A stretch of 64,000 nt of DNA from Paracoccus sp. C2R09. GTDB taxonomy: Bacteria > Pseudomonadota > Alphaproteobacteria > Rhodobacterales > Rhodobacteraceae. The notes below the pieces were generated by a model. That model was given only the letters and a program-made list of their open reading frames with translations, made no database searches and had not been told where the DNA came from. This document shows, piece by piece, positions 1 through 9,193 of this stretch (positions are counted from its first letter, which is position 1; every line of letters begins with the position of its first letter). The position numbers and the translations under genes are program-made. Location of the stretch: NCBI RefSeq assembly GCF_018860625.1, contig NZ_JAHKQB010000007.1, forward strand, positions 263,102 to 327,101, given 5' to 3'.

Positions 1-1
1 G

Positions 2-664
2 CGGCAGGCCCTGGGGATCGGGGTCAGGACCCGCCGCTATGGCCAGAAGGCGCTGGCCTTCGCGGTGACGCATGATCGTCCGCATCACAACGTCTCGACC
101 GAGGTACATCGTTCGGGCGGTCCCTTCACCCTGGTCCCGCTGCCCGATCGCGATGGCAGACCGTCCTCGGCCGTGGTCTGGATGGAGGACGGGCGCGAGA
201 CCGCGCGCCTGAAATCGCTGGACCGGGCGGCATTCGAGGATGCGCTGAACGCACGGTCGGCAGGGGTGCTGGGCCATCTGCGCCAGGCCACCGCGCTGAG
301 CGAATGGCCGATCATCAGCCAGATCGCGGATCGCTTCGCGGGGCCCCATGTCGCCCTGATCGCCGAAGCCGCGCATGTGCTGCCCCCCATCGGTGCGCAG
401 GGGCTGAACATGAGCCTGGCGGATCTGGACAGCCTGCTGGACCTGATGCGTGCAAGCCCCGGCGATGCGGATGCGCTGCGGCGATACGACCGCGAACGCC
501 GCCCCGAGGCCCGCGCGCGGATGCTGGGCATCGACGCGCTGAACCGCGCAAGCCAGGCCGGATCGCGCCCGCTGCGCGACCTGCGGGCGGCGGCGCTCGG
601 GGGGCTTTACGCGGCGGCCCCGGTCAGGCGGCTGATGATGCGCGCGGGCCTTGGCATGCGCTGA
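2..664 (+). CDS. UbiH/VisC-family FAD-dependent monooxygenase, C-terminal part (5' end outside window)
   Basis: The reading frame is open to the left edge, so the N-terminal FAD-binding half is missing. The visible 220 residues match the C-terminal part of ubiquinone-biosynthesis-type flavoprotein hydroxylases: a YGQKALAFAV strand, the substrate-domain stretch SSAVVWME, and the second FAD motif AEAAHVLPPIGAQGLNMSL. In the family the last motif usually begins GDAAH; here it begins AEAAH. The role is inferred to be hydroxylation of the ubiquinone ring or a similar aromatic substrate at the inner membrane. The ubi position cannot be assigned from this fragment. The gene ends 43 bp before the first guanidine-II hairpin. 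Confidence 0.85.
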   Translation, partial: RQALGIGVRTRRYGQKALAFAVTHDRPHHNVSTEVHRSGGPFTLVPLPDRDGRPSSAVVWMEDGRETARLKSLDRAAFEDALNARSAGVLGHLRQATALSEWPIISQIADRFAGPHVALIAEAAHVLPPIGAQGLNMSLADLDSLLDLMRASPGDADALRRYDRERRPEARARMLGIDALNRASQAGSRPLRDLRAAALGGLYAAAPVRRLMMRAGLGMR

Positions 665-706
665 GGGGGTTGCAGCGACGCCCCGCCATCCCTAGTTTTC
701 CCTGTC

Positions 707-773
707 AGAGGACGACCTCTCCGATCATGGGTTCCCGTGTTGAATGGGGAATGCACCGCCGGGACGGCCCGGC
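707..773 (+). promoter_or_regulatory. Guanidine-II (mini-ykkC) riboswitch
   Basis: Two short hairpins carry the diagnostic ACGR tetraloops. Hairpin 1 (707-720) is AGAGG-ACGA-CCTCT; hairpin 2 (758-773) is GCCGGG-ACGG-CCCGGC. Both stems are perfect and they are 37 nt apart. In the mini-ykkC class the two ACGR loops dock in the presence of guanidinium and free the ribosome binding site. The element lies 18 nt upstream of a sugE/gdx exporter, the commonest target of this class. Motif and gene context agree, so the call is strong without a database search. Confidence 0.92.
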
Positions 774-791
774 CTTGTCCATGGATGACAC

Positions 792-1106
792 ATGCCCTGG
801 ATCCTTCTGACCGTCGCGGGCCTTCTGGAAATCGTCTGGGCGACGGCGATGAAATATTCGCAAGGCTTCTCGAAACCCCTGCCGACGGTCGTCATGGTGG
901 TGGGGATGGTCGCGTCCTTCTGGCTGCTGGCCGTCGCGATGCGGCAGCTTCCCCTGGGGACCGCCTATATGGTCTGGACGGGAATCGGTGCGATCGGCAG
1001 CTTTCTCGTGGGGGTGATCTTCCTGTCCGAACCCGCCACCGGGTTGCGTCTGGGGGCGGCGTCGATGATCGTCCTGGGGATCGTGACCATGAAGATCGCG
1101 TCCTGA
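792..1106 (+). CDS. sugE: SMR-family guanidinium exporter (SugE/Gdx type)
   Basis: This 104-residue protein has four hydrophobic segments and the length of small multidrug resistance transporters. Glu13 lies in the essential position of helix 1 (LLEIVWATAMKYSQGF), and the WATAMKYS variant is typical of the SugE/Gdx branch rather than the polyspecific EmrE/Qac branch. Gdx proteins are dual-topology dimers in the inner membrane that exchange guanidinium for protons. The guanidine-II riboswitch directly upstream supports guanidinium as the substrate and implies induction at the translational level. No partner SMR gene is adjacent, which fits a homodimeric Gdx. Confidence 0.93.
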   Translation: MPWILLTVAGLLEIVWATAMKYSQGFSKPLPTVVMVVGMVASFWLLAVAMRQLPLGTAYMVWTGIGAIGSFLVGVIFLSEPATGLRLGAASMIVLGIVTMKIAS

Positions 1107-1218
1107 CCCCGCCCCGGGCGCCGTTGCGACCGAAAATCACGCAAAAACGTCCGTACCGGCAATTTCCTTCCGTTTGCGCCGGTGCTAAACAGCGCGGCAA
1201 GCCAAAGGAGATCAGCCA

Positions 1219-3057
1219 ATGCCTGCCTATCGTTCCCGCACCACCACCCATGGCCGCAACATGGCCGGCGCCCGTGGCCTGTGGCGCGCGACGGGCGTGA
1301 AGGACAGCGATTTCGGCAAGCCGATCATCGCCATCGTCAACAGCTTCACCCAGTTCGTTCCGGGCCATGTCCACCTGAAGGACCTGGGCCAGATGGTCGC
1401 CCGCGAGGTCGAATCCGCCGGCGGCATCGCCAAGGAGTTCAACACCATCGCCGTCGATGACGGCATCGCGATGGGCCATGACGGCATGCTCTATTCGCTG
1501 CCCTCGCGCGAGGTGATCGCGGATTCGGTCGAATACATGGTCAATGCGCATTGCGCCGACGCGATGGTCTGCATCAGCAATTGCGACAAGATCACGCCGG
1601 GCATGCTGATGGCCGCGCTGCGCCTGAACATCCCGGTGGTCTTCGTGTCCGGCGGCCCGATGGAGGCCGGCAAGCTGGTGCTGGAAGACGGCAAGCTGAA
1701 GGCGCTGGACCTGGTCGATGCCATGGTCGCCGCTGCCGACGACGCCTATTCCGACGAGCAGGTCGAGGCGATCGAGCGTTCGGCATGCCCGACCTGCGGG
1801 TCCTGTTCGGGCATGTTCACCGCGAACTCGATGAACTGCCTGACCGAGGCGCTTGGCCTTGCGCTGCCGGGGAACGGGTCCACGCTGGCCACCCATGCCG
1901 ACCGCAAGCGCCTGTTCGTCGAGGCCGGTCACCTGATCGTGGATCTTGCGCGCCGCTACTATGAAGGCGACGACGCATCGGTCCTGCCGCGCAACATCGC
2001 CAGCTTCGAGGCGTTCGAGAACGCGATGACGCTGGACATCGCGATGGGCGGGTCCACCAACACCGTGCTGCATCTGCTGGCCGCGGCCCATGAGGCGGGC
2101 ATCGACTTCACCATGTCCGATATCGACCGTTTGTCGCGCGGCGTGCCGGTCCTGTGCAAGGTCGCCCCCGCCAAGGACGACGTCCACATGGAGGACGTGC
2201 ACCGTGCGGGCGGCATCATGGGCATCCTGGGCGAACTGGACCGCGCGGGCCTGCTGAAGACCGATGTGGGCAGCGTCCATGCCGGGTCGCTGGCCGAGGC
2301 GCTGGACCGTTGGGACGTCAAGCGCACCGATTCCGCGACCGTGCACGATTTCTATCGCGCGGCGCCGGGGGGTGTTCCGACGCAGGTCGCCTTCTCGCAG
2401 GCGCAGCGCTTCGAAGAGGTCGATCTGGACCGCGAGAAGGGCGTCATCCGCACCAAGGAGCATGCCTTCTCGCAGGATGGCGGCCTTGCGGTGCTGTATG
2501 GCAACCTGGCCGAGGACGGCTGCATCGTGAAGACGGCGGGCGTGGATGAATCGATCCTGAAATTCGAGGGTCCGGCCCATATCTTCGAAAGCCAGGACGA
2601 CAGCGTCAGCGCCATCCTGACCGGCAAGGTCAAGGAGGGCGAGGTCGTGCTCATCCGCTATGAAGGGCCGCGCGGAGGGCCGGGGATGCAGGAGATGCTG
2701 TATCCGACCAGCTATCTGAAATCCAAGGGTCTGGGGAAGGCTTGTGCGCTGGTCACGGACGGGCGCTTCTCGGGCGGGTCCTCGGGGCTGTCGATCGGCC
2801 ATGTTTCGCCCGAGGCGGCGGAAGGCGGCACGATCGGTCTGGTCGAACAGGGCGATCCGATCCGGATCGACATCCCGAACCGCAAGATCGAACTGCTGGT
2901 CGACGATGCGACGCTGGCCGCCCGCCGCGAAAAGCGCGAGGCCGAGGGCTGGAAACCGGCCAAGCCGCGTCAGCGCAAGGTCTCGACCGCGCTGCGTGCC
3001 TATGCGGCGATGACGACCAGCGCCGCGCGCGGCGCGGTTCGCGTGATCCCGGAATGA
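1219..3057 (+). CDS. ilvD: Dihydroxy-acid dehydratase
   Basis: IlvD dehydrates 2,3-dihydroxy-3-methylbutanoate and its isoleucine counterpart, the third common step of branched-chain amino acid synthesis in the cytosol. The 612-residue length fits the long IlvD class. Iron-sulfur cysteines occur in NCDKITPGM (Cys122) and [10 protein letters not shown] (Cys196), with the GRFSGGSSG motif near the C terminus. A good AAAGGAG ribosome binding site precedes the ATG. ilvC lies about 1.9 kb downstream but is separated by genes on the other strand, so the two are not one transcript. Confidence 0.98.
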   Translation: MPAYRSRTTTHGRNMAGARGLWRATGVKDSDFGKPIIAIVNSFTQFVPGHVHLKDLGQMVAREVESAGGIAKEFNTIAVDDGIAMGHDGMLYSLPSREVIADSVEYMVNAHCADAMVCISNCDKITPGMLMAALRLNIPVVFVSGGPMEAGKLVLEDGKLKALDLVDAMVAAADDAYSDEQVEAIERSACPTCGSCSGMFTANSMNCLTEALGLALPGNGSTLATHADRKRLFVEAGHLIVDLARRYYEGDDASVLPRNIASFEAFENAMTLDIAMGGSTNTVLHLLAAAHEAGIDFTMSDIDRLSRGVPVLCKVAPAKDDVHMEDVHRAGGIMGILGELDRAGLLKTDVGSVHAGSLAEALDRWDVKRTDSATVHDFYRAAPGGVPTQVAFSQAQRFEEVDLDREKGVIRTKEHAFSQDGGLAVLYGNLAEDGCIVKTAGVDESILKFEGPAHIFESQDDSVSAILTGKVKEGEVVLIRYEGPRGGPGMQEMLYPTSYLKSKGLGKACALVTDGRFSGGSSGLSIGHVSPEAAEGGTIGLVEQGDPIRIDIPNRKIELLVDDATLAARREKREAEGWKPAKPRQRKVSTALRAYAAMTTSAARGAVRVIPE

Positions 3058-3064
3058 TGCGGAT

Positions 3065-3086
3065 GGGGCGGCCTTCGGGCCGCCCC
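3065..3086. terminator. Hairpin terminator between convergent ilvD and the glutaredoxin-MauE gene
   Basis: A perfect 9-bp stem GGGGCGGCC / GGCCGCCCC closes a TTCG loop in the 31-bp gap between two converging genes. There is no long T tract on either side, so it may act with Rho or as a weak bidirectional terminator. Confidence 0.55.
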
Positions 3087-3088
3087 CT

Positions 3089-3826
3089 TCATATTGCCGC
3101 GACGATCGTGAAGATGCCCATGGCCAGCATCACGAGATTTTCGGTCATGGACACGAAGCCCAAGGGGACATTGCTGCCCCCGCCGACGCAGGCGCATTTC
3201 AGCTCTCGTTTCTCGACCCAGACGGCCTTCCAGACCGAGTATGCACCGACACCCCCGATGAACATCGCCACTGGCCCGGACAGCCAGGGGAACACCCCCG
3301 CGATCATCAGGATGCCGGTCCCCGTTTCCAGCCAGGGATAGGCATAGGCATAGGGCACGGCCCGCTGCGCCATCAGGTCGTAATTCAGGAACATCGTCGA
3401 GAAGGATTCGACATCCTGCAGCTTCTGCAGGCCCAGCAGGACCATGGCGATGGCGGCAAAGCGCGGGATCGTGGCCCAGGCGGGGCCTTCGGTCAGGATC
3501 GTGACGGCCGCGGCCATCAGCAGGGCCACCCCGAAGATGGCGATGACGGGGCGATAGGTGGTCGCATCCGGATCGGGCAAGGGCTTGCCGAAATAGGCGC
3601 GCAGCTCGGCATAGCCGCCGATGCGATCCTCGCCGATCCAGGTCTGGGGCGTGGTCTCGACGCCCTCCAGGCGCTTGAATTCGTCCACCTCCTCGCGGGT
3701 GGTCAGCAGGTGATCCTCGACCGGCAGGCCGTAGCGCCGCAGGAGGGATCGCGATTTCTGCCCATAGGGGCATTTGTGGTCCGGCATCATCATGCGGTAG
3801 AGCCGGGCTTTCGCGGTCGTCGGCAT
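3089..3826 (-). CDS. Glutaredoxin-like domain fused to MauE/DoxX-type membrane domain
   Basis: The protein has 245 residues in two parts. Residues 10-80 resemble a glutaredoxin: CPYG active site at Cys19, then TTPQTWI with the cis-proline at 60 and a GGYAEL helix. Residues 93-245 form about four membrane segments of the MauE/DoxX type, with a second redox-looking motif, Cys211-Ala-Cys213-VGGGSNVPLG, before the last helix. MauE-like proteins support disulfide formation in methylamine dehydrogenase, but no mau genes are here. I infer a membrane-tethered thiol-disulfide protein of unknown target. GAGGAA upstream supports the chosen ATG. Confidence 0.75.
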   Translation of the reverse strand: MPTTAKARLYRMMMPDHKCPYGQKSRSLLRRYGLPVEDHLLTTREEVDEFKRLEGVETTPQTWIGEDRIGGYAELRAYFGKPLPDPDATTYRPVIAIFGVALLMAAAVTILTEGPAWATIPRFAAIAMVLLGLQKLQDVESFSTMFLNYDLMAQRAVPYAYAYPWLETGTGILMIAGVFPWLSGPVAMFIGGVGAYSVWKAVWVEKRELKCACVGGGSNVPLGFVSMTENLVMLAMGIFTIVAAI

Positions 3827-3848
3827 GGCGTTCCTCGCAGGGTTGACG

Positions 3849-4340
3849 TCAGTCGAACGCCTCGCCTGCGCTTTCGTTCAACGCGCCGATGGGGCCGGGC
3901 CTGCGTTCCTCGGACAGCACCACGTTCGCTTCCAGCTGACCGACCCCCGGCAGGGTCATGATGCGGCGGCGCAGGATGCGTTCGAAATCGCTGATGTCGC
4001 GCGCGGTGATGCGCAGGCGGTAATCGAACTGCCCCAGGACATGCTGGACCAGCTGCACCTCGGGGATCGCCGTGACGGCGCGTTCGAAATCCTGCAGGCC
4101 GGTGCGGCCCTTGGCGGCCAGCTTGATCCCCAGAAAGACCGTGACGCCGAAGCCCAGGGCGGGCTTGTCCAGCACCACGCGCCGTCCTGCGATCACGCCC
4201 TGCGATTCGAGCCGGCGGATGCGGCGCCATGCTGCGGGCTGGCCGATGCCCACGCTGCGGCCGATCTGCGCGGCGCTGCGGGTCGCATCCTCGATCAGCA
4301 GGCGCAGGATCGCGATGTCGGTGGGGTCGAGGGCGGTCAC
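3849..4340 (-). CDS. Lrp/AsnC-family transcriptional regulator (second gene of pair)
   Basis: This 163-residue protein starts at a GTG that overlaps the TGA of the preceding gene by 4 bp (GTGA, 4337-4340). It has an N-terminal winged helix-turn-helix (about residues 5-55, with QIGRSVGIGQPAAWRRIRRL as the recognition region) and a C-terminal RAM/AsnC ligand domain (about 65-150). The effector is presumably an amino acid. Overlap with a paralogous Lrp gene suggests translational coupling and perhaps a hetero-oligomer. Both genes diverge from ilvC, so control of branched-chain amino acid synthesis is a reasonable inference. Confidence 0.9.
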   Translation of the reverse strand: MTALDPTDIAILRLLIEDATRSAAQIGRSVGIGQPAAWRRIRRLESQGVIAGRRVVLDKPALGFGVTVFLGIKLAAKGRTGLQDFERAVTAIPEVQLVQHVLGQFDYRLRITARDISDFERILRRRIMTLPGVGQLEANVVLSEERRPGPIGALNESAGEAFD

Positions 4341-4801
4341 AGGGGCAGATCCTCGCGGTCGGTGATGGTCGAGACCAGCATCAGCGCGTCCAGTTCCGCG
4401 ATATGGGGCAGGGTCAGGATGCGGTCGCGATAGACCTGCTGCCAATGCGCCATGTCCCGCGCGATGACGGTGGCGCGCCAGTCCACGCTGCCCAGAAAAC
4501 TCTGGATCTCGATCACCTCGGGGACCTCGCGCAGGGCTGCCAGGAAATTGTCGAAGGCGCGGGGATCGGTCTTGTCCAGGGTAAAGCGCAGGCTGACCTC
4601 GACCTCCCACCCCAGGGCGCGCCAGTCGATGCGGGCGTGGATGCCCTTCAGGACGCCTGCCTCGCGCATGCGTTCCATGCGCCGCCACAGGCTGGCGCCG
4701 GTCACGCCCGCGCGTTCGGCCAGCTGGGCGTTTGATGCCGAAGGGTCGCCCAGAAGCTGGCGAAGTATGCGGCGATCCGTGCTGTCGGGCATGAAATTCA
4801 T
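4337..4801 (-). CDS. Lrp/AsnC-family transcriptional regulator (first gene of pair)
   Basis: The 154-residue protein has the standard Lrp architecture: a helix-turn-helix at about residues 20-45 (QLAERAGVTGASLWRRMERM) and an AsnC ligand-binding domain after it. It is the promoter-proximal member of a two-gene Lrp operon and overlaps the next gene by 4 bp. A second in-frame Met three codons downstream (MPDSTDRR) could be the true start. The 117-bp divergent region shared with ilvC begins with an AT-richer patch (about 4800-4830) where an Lrp protein could act on both promoters. Confidence 0.9.
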   Translation of the reverse strand: MNFMPDSTDRRILRQLLGDPSASNAQLAERAGVTGASLWRRMERMREAGVLKGIHARIDWRALGWEVEVSLRFTLDKTDPRAFDNFLAALREVPEVIEIQSFLGSVDWRATVIARDMAHWQQVYRDRILTLPHIAELDALMLVSTITDREDLPL

Positions 4802-4888
4802 ATCATACCCATAAACCGAACATGATTATTCCGGCAAGATGCGACTTCCCGCGCGTTTTGCAGGGAATCTGTCGCAGACGGGCGGTAG

Positions 4889-5941
<1,053 letters not shown>

Positions 5942-5959
5942 TCGACCCCGAAATGACCG

Positions 5960-5988
5960 AAAGGGGGGCCATGGCGGCCCCCCTTTTT
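5960..5988 (+). terminator. Rho-independent terminator of ilvC
   Basis: AAAGGGGGGCC pairs with GGCCCCCCTTT around an ATGGC loop, followed by further T residues to 5988. It ends just before the converging glutathione transferase gene and could also serve that strand. Confidence 0.85.
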
Positions 5989-5989
5989 C

Positions 5990-6856
5990 CTATTCCGCCG
6001 ACAGCTTGTCCTGCGTGCGGGTCTCGAAATCGGATGCGTCGTGACGCTCGTGCAGTTGCTGGGACGGCTCGCCCGAGGTCTTGTTGACCATGATCCCGCG
6101 CCGAACCGCCGGACGGGCCATGATCTCGTCATGCCAGCGCTTCACGTTCGGATAGCTGTCGACATCGAGGAACGTCGCCGCATCGCCATAGAGGCGGCCC
6201 GCCACCAAGCCGCCATACCAGGGCCAGATCGCCATGTCGGCGATGGTGTATTCCTCGCCCGCGACGAAGCGGTTCTCGGCCAGGCGCTGATCCAGCAGGT
6301 GCAGCTGGCGCTTCACCTCCATCGTGAAGCGGTTGATCGGGTATTCGTATTTCTCGGGGGCATAGGCATAGAAATGCCCGAAGCCGCCGCCGACATAGGG
6401 GCCCGAACCCATCTGCCAGAACAGCCAGTTCAGCGTCACGGTCCGGCCGGCGGGATCGCGCGGCAGGAAAGCGCCGTATTTCTCGGCCAGGTACAGCAGG
6501 ATCGACCCGGATTCGAAGACGCGCTGCGGCGGGTTCGCGGTGTGGTCCATCAGCGCGGGGATCTTGCTGTTGGGGTTCACCTCGACGAAGCCGCTGCCGA
6601 ACTGGTCGCCCTCGCCGATATTGATCAGCCAGGCGTCGTATTCGGCGTCATGGCCCGCAGCCAGCAGTTCCTCCAGCAGGATGGTGACCTTCTGCCCGTT
6701 CGGCGTCGCCAGCGAATAGAGCTGCAGCGGGTGCTTGCCCACGGGGCGATCGCGGTCGAACTGCGCCCCCGATGTCGGCTTGTTGATGCTTGCGAACTTG
6801 CCGCCACTGGCCTTGTCCGCCGTCCAGACCTTGGGCGGGGTATAGCTGTCCGTCAT
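5990..6856 (-). CDS. yghU: YghU-type glutathione S-transferase (disulfide-bond oxidoreductase)
   Basis: The 288-residue protein carries an N-terminal thioredoxin-like GST domain (about 45-130, ATPNGQKVTILLEELL and NPNSKIPALMDH, with ESGSILLYLAEKYG) and an all-helical C-terminal domain. The start MTDSYTPPKVW and extended N terminus are typical of the YghU/YfcG group. These enzymes bind two glutathione molecules and reduce small disulfides rather than acting as classical conjugating transferases. It is a single gene, divergent from the SOS-type radical SAM gene. Confidence 0.88.
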   Translation of the reverse strand: MTDSYTPPKVWTADKASGGKFASINKPTSGAQFDRDRPVGKHPLQLYSLATPNGQKVTILLEELLAAGHDAEYDAWLINIGEGDQFGSGFVEVNPNSKIPALMDHTANPPQRVFESGSILLYLAEKYGAFLPRDPAGRTVTLNWLFWQMGSGPYVGGGFGHFYAYAPEKYEYPINRFTMEVKRQLHLLDQRLAENRFVAGEEYTIADMAIWPWYGGLVAGRLYGDAATFLDVDSYPNVKRWHDEIMARPAVRRGIMVNKTSGEPSQQLHERHDASDFETRTQDKLSAE

Positions 6857-6931
6857 GTCACGTCCTGCAGTTGATTGATTTCACATGGGAAGATGTATGC
6901 GCCGCGCGAAGGTTTCAACGGGCTGGCGCAT

Positions 6932-6946
6932 GTTCTGCATGTGTTC
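6932..6946 (+). promoter_or_regulatory. LexA (SOS) box, GTTC-N7-GTTC
   Basis: GTTC at 6932-6935 and 6943-6946 are separated by exactly seven bases, the direct-repeat operator described for LexA in Rhodobacter and other alphaproteobacteria. It abuts a TATATA -10 element (6947-6952) placed 7-12 bases before the ATG at 6959, so bound LexA would block the polymerase. Position and context make this much better than a chance match. Confidence 0.78.
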
Positions 6947-6952
6947 TATATA
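6947..6952 (+). promoter_or_regulatory. -10 element (TATATA) of the radical SAM gene, probable leaderless start
   Basis: TATATA occupies -12 to -7 if transcription begins at the A of the ATG at 6959. No ribosome binding site lies between it and the ATG, which fits a leaderless mRNA. No good -35 is visible at 16-18 bp. Confidence 0.5.
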
Positions 6953-6958
6953 GCGGGC

Positions 6959-8038
6959 ATGTTGCCACCGCGCGATCCCGACCGGAAACTGAAGGCCCGT
7001 GGCGCGGCGTCCCAGCCCGCCGGACGGTTCGAACCCCATGCCCGCATCCGCGAGAGCGACGGCTGGGACATCCCCGAGGACGAGCGCCTGCTGCGCACCG
7101 AGGTGACCGAGGAGAGCCCGCGCAGCATCATCACGCGCAACACCTCGCCCGATGTGCCCTTCGACCGGTCGATCAACCCCTATCGCGGGTGCGAACACGG
7201 CTGCATCTACTGCTATGCCCGGCCCAGCCATTCCTATCTGAACCTGTCGCCGGGCCTGGATTTCGAGACGCGGATCACGGCCAAGCCGGATGCCGCGCGT
7301 CTTCTGGAACGCGAATTGGGGCGCCCGTCATACCGGCCCGCGCCCATCGCATTGGGGACCAATACCGATCCCTATCAGCCGATTGAGGCGAAATACGGGA
7401 TCATGCCGCAGATCCTGCGCGTGCTGCGGGACTGGAACCATCCGGTCACGCTGATCACGCGGGGGCGGCTGGTCCTGCGCGATCTGGATCTGTGGGCGGA
7501 ACTGGCGGCGCGCGATCAGGCGATGGTCGGGGTCAGCGTGACGACGCTGGATGCGGATCTGGCCCGCAGCCTGGAACCGCGCGCGCCCGCCCCCGAAACC
7601 CGCCTGCGGATGATCCGCGAACTGTCGCGTGCGGGCGTACCCGTCCGCGTCATGGTGGCCCCCGTCATCCCCGTCCTGACCGAGCCCGAGATCGAGCGCA
7701 TCCTGGCCGCTGCGCGCGAGGCCGGGGCCACTACCGCAAGCATGATCCCCCTGCGCCTGCCGCACGAGGTCGCGCCCCTGTTCCGCGACTGGCTGGACCG
7801 CCACCGCCCCGGCATGGCCGCGCATGTGATGAACCGCGTGCAGGCGATGCGCGGCGGGCGCGACAACGACCCTCGCTTCGGCCATCGCTTTCGCGGCGCG
7901 GGGATCGAGGCCGAGCTGGCAATGAAACGCTTTCGCCTGGCGCGCAAGCGGCTGGGATATCACGAGGGAAGCCCCGCGCTGGATTGCAGCCGCTTCGGGC
8001 CGCCGCCGCGCGCGGGGGACCAGATGACGCTGTTCTAG
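6959..8038 (+). CDS. PA0069-family radical SAM protein (spore photoproduct lyase-like)
   Basis: The radical SAM cysteine triad is Cys78-x3-Cys82-x2-Cys85 in YRGCEHGCIYCYARPSH, and the family-typical ALGTNTDPYQPIE follows. The protein is related to the SplB superfamily (COG1533), whose founding member repairs UV photoproducts, but the substrate of this branch is unknown. I chose the ATG at 6959 (359 aa) over the upstream TTG because a LexA box and a -10 element occupy the upstream codons. SOS control would place it in the DNA-damage response. Its TAG overlaps the converging gene's stop in the palindrome CTAG. Confidence 0.87.
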   Translation: MLPPRDPDRKLKARGAASQPAGRFEPHARIRESDGWDIPEDERLLRTEVTEESPRSIITRNTSPDVPFDRSINPYRGCEHGCIYCYARPSHSYLNLSPGLDFETRITAKPDAARLLERELGRPSYRPAPIALGTNTDPYQPIEAKYGIMPQILRVLRDWNHPVTLITRGRLVLRDLDLWAELAARDQAMVGVSVTTLDADLARSLEPRAPAPETRLRMIRELSRAGVPVRVMVAPVIPVLTEPEIERILAAAREAGATTASMIPLRLPHEVAPLFRDWLDRHRPGMAAHVMNRVQAMRGGRDNDPRFGHRFRGAGIEAELAMKRFRLARKRLGYHEGSPALDCSRFGPPPRAGDQMTLF

Positions 8039-9027
8039 CGGCGTCCGATGGTCAGCGCGTTGTCGCGGTCGGACCCTGCGCTGCTGAAGGCGCCCAGAAG
8101 CGCGGTGATGCTTTCCAGCGTCGGGCGCGGACCGGGGGGGCGGGTTTCCAGCGCCTCGCGCATGGCACGCAGATGTTCGGGCATGGTGCCGCAGCAGCCG
8201 CCGATGACCCGCACGCCCATGTCGCGGGCCAGGCAGGCGTAATCGGCCATCAGTTCGGGGGTGCCGTCGTAATGGATGTTGCCGCAGGACAAATGCGGCA
8301 CGCCCGCATTGCCCTTGGCGATGATCGGGCGTTCGTTCCCCGACGCGACAAAGCTGGCGACCGTGCGCAGAAGGTCCGACGCCCCGATGCCGCAATTCGC
8401 GCCATAGGCCACGGGCGGGTTGCGCAATGCCTCGACCGCCGATGACAGCTGACCCGGGGTCACCCCCATGATGGTGCGCCCCGCCGTATCGAAGCTGAGA
8501 CTGCCGCACCAGGCCATGCCGACCAGGCGCGCGGCCTCGGCGGCGGCGCGCAGTTCCTCGAGCGCGCTGAGCGTTTCCACCCAGAGGATGTCCGCGCCGC
8601 CTTCCTTGAGCGCCTCGGCCTGCTCGTGGAACATCTCGACCGCGCGGGCATGGGTCAGGCTGCCCATCGGGGCCATGATCTCGCCTATGGGGCCCATGCT
8701 GCCGGCCACGATGACGGGGCGTCCGGCGCGGTCGGCCTCGGCCCGCGCGATCTGCGCAGCCTTCAGGTTCAGTTCCCGGACGCGGCCCGACAGGCCATGC
8801 AGGCGCAGACGGCTTTCATTGGCGCCGAAGCTGTTGGTCAGGAACAGGTCCGACCCAGCCTCGATCGCGTCGCGATGCAGGCGTGCGACCTTCCCGGGCT
8901 GGGTGTCGTTCCACAGTTCCGCCGGTTCGCGGTCCTGCAGTCCCATGTTCAGAAGCGCGGTCCCCGTCGCCCCGTCCGCAAGGACATGGGCACGCTCGGC
9001 CAGCATCAGGCTCAGCGGGTCGGTCAT
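8035..9027 (-). CDS. bmt: Homocysteine S-methyltransferase (betaine-homocysteine methyltransferase type)
   Basis: This 330-residue protein is a Pfam homocysteine S-methyltransferase barrel: LADGATGTALLNMGL at 17-30, TNSFGANESRL at 64-74, and the zinc-binding cysteines Cys212 (GANCGIG) and Cys278-Cys279 (GGCCGTMPEH). It would methylate homocysteine to methionine using betaine, dimethylsulfoniopropionate or S-methylmethionine; the donor is not decidable here. Start 9027 is chosen because AGAAGG lies at the right distance before it; an ATG at 9036 touches that site. It is a monocistronic gene. Confidence 0.85.
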   Translation of the reverse strand: MTDPLSLMLAERAHVLADGATGTALLNMGLQDREPAELWNDTQPGKVARLHRDAIEAGSDLFLTNSFGANESRLRLHGLSGRVRELNLKAAQIARAEADRAGRPVIVAGSMGPIGEIMAPMGSLTHARAVEMFHEQAEALKEGGADILWVETLSALEELRAAAEAARLVGMAWCGSLSFDTAGRTIMGVTPGQLSSAVEALRNPPVAYGANCGIGASDLLRTVASFVASGNERPIIAKGNAGVPHLSCGNIHYDGTPELMADYACLARDMGVRVIGGCCGTMPEHLRAMREALETRPPGPRPTLESITALLGAFSSAGSDRDNALTIGRR

Positions 9028-9135
9028 CGTCAACATCCTTCTCTGCGGGTCGATATCGCCCGCCCAGAGATCTCCAACCATCTGGTCCATAGTAGTCCGT
9101 GCCGTCGGGGGAAACAATTTCAGCTTGAACGAACG

Positions 9136-9162
9136 AAAAACCGCGCCGGTTTCCCGGCGCGG
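9136..9162 (-). terminator. Rho-independent terminator of the rpsF-rpsR-rplI operon
   Basis: A perfect 9-bp inverted repeat, CCGCGCCGG / CCGGCGCGG (9141-9149 and 9154-9162), is followed in the minus direction by five Ts. It sits 31 bp past the rplI stop. Confidence 0.88.
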
Positions 9163-9193
9163 CAAATAAGTTCAGACAAACTCCGGTTGGACC

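Noticed and set aside
892-2802. Long antisense reading frame opposite sugE and ilvD.
   Set aside because: It mirrors ilvD codon periodicity in high-GC DNA; the product is low-complexity His/Arg/Gly-rich and matches nothing.
9028-9135. Possible SAM- or SAH-responsive riboswitch before the homocysteine methyltransferase.
   Set aside because: Some pairing is possible, but I find no conserved core of the SAM-II or SAH classes.
9126-9136. GTTCGTTC on the minus strand as a LexA site.
   Set aside because: The two GTTC halves are adjacent, not separated by seven bases, and lie after a terminator.
9028-9165. N-terminal extension of the homocysteine methyltransferase.
   Set aside because: The extension includes the AGAAGG ribosome binding site as rare AGA-AGG codons and part of the rplI terminator region.
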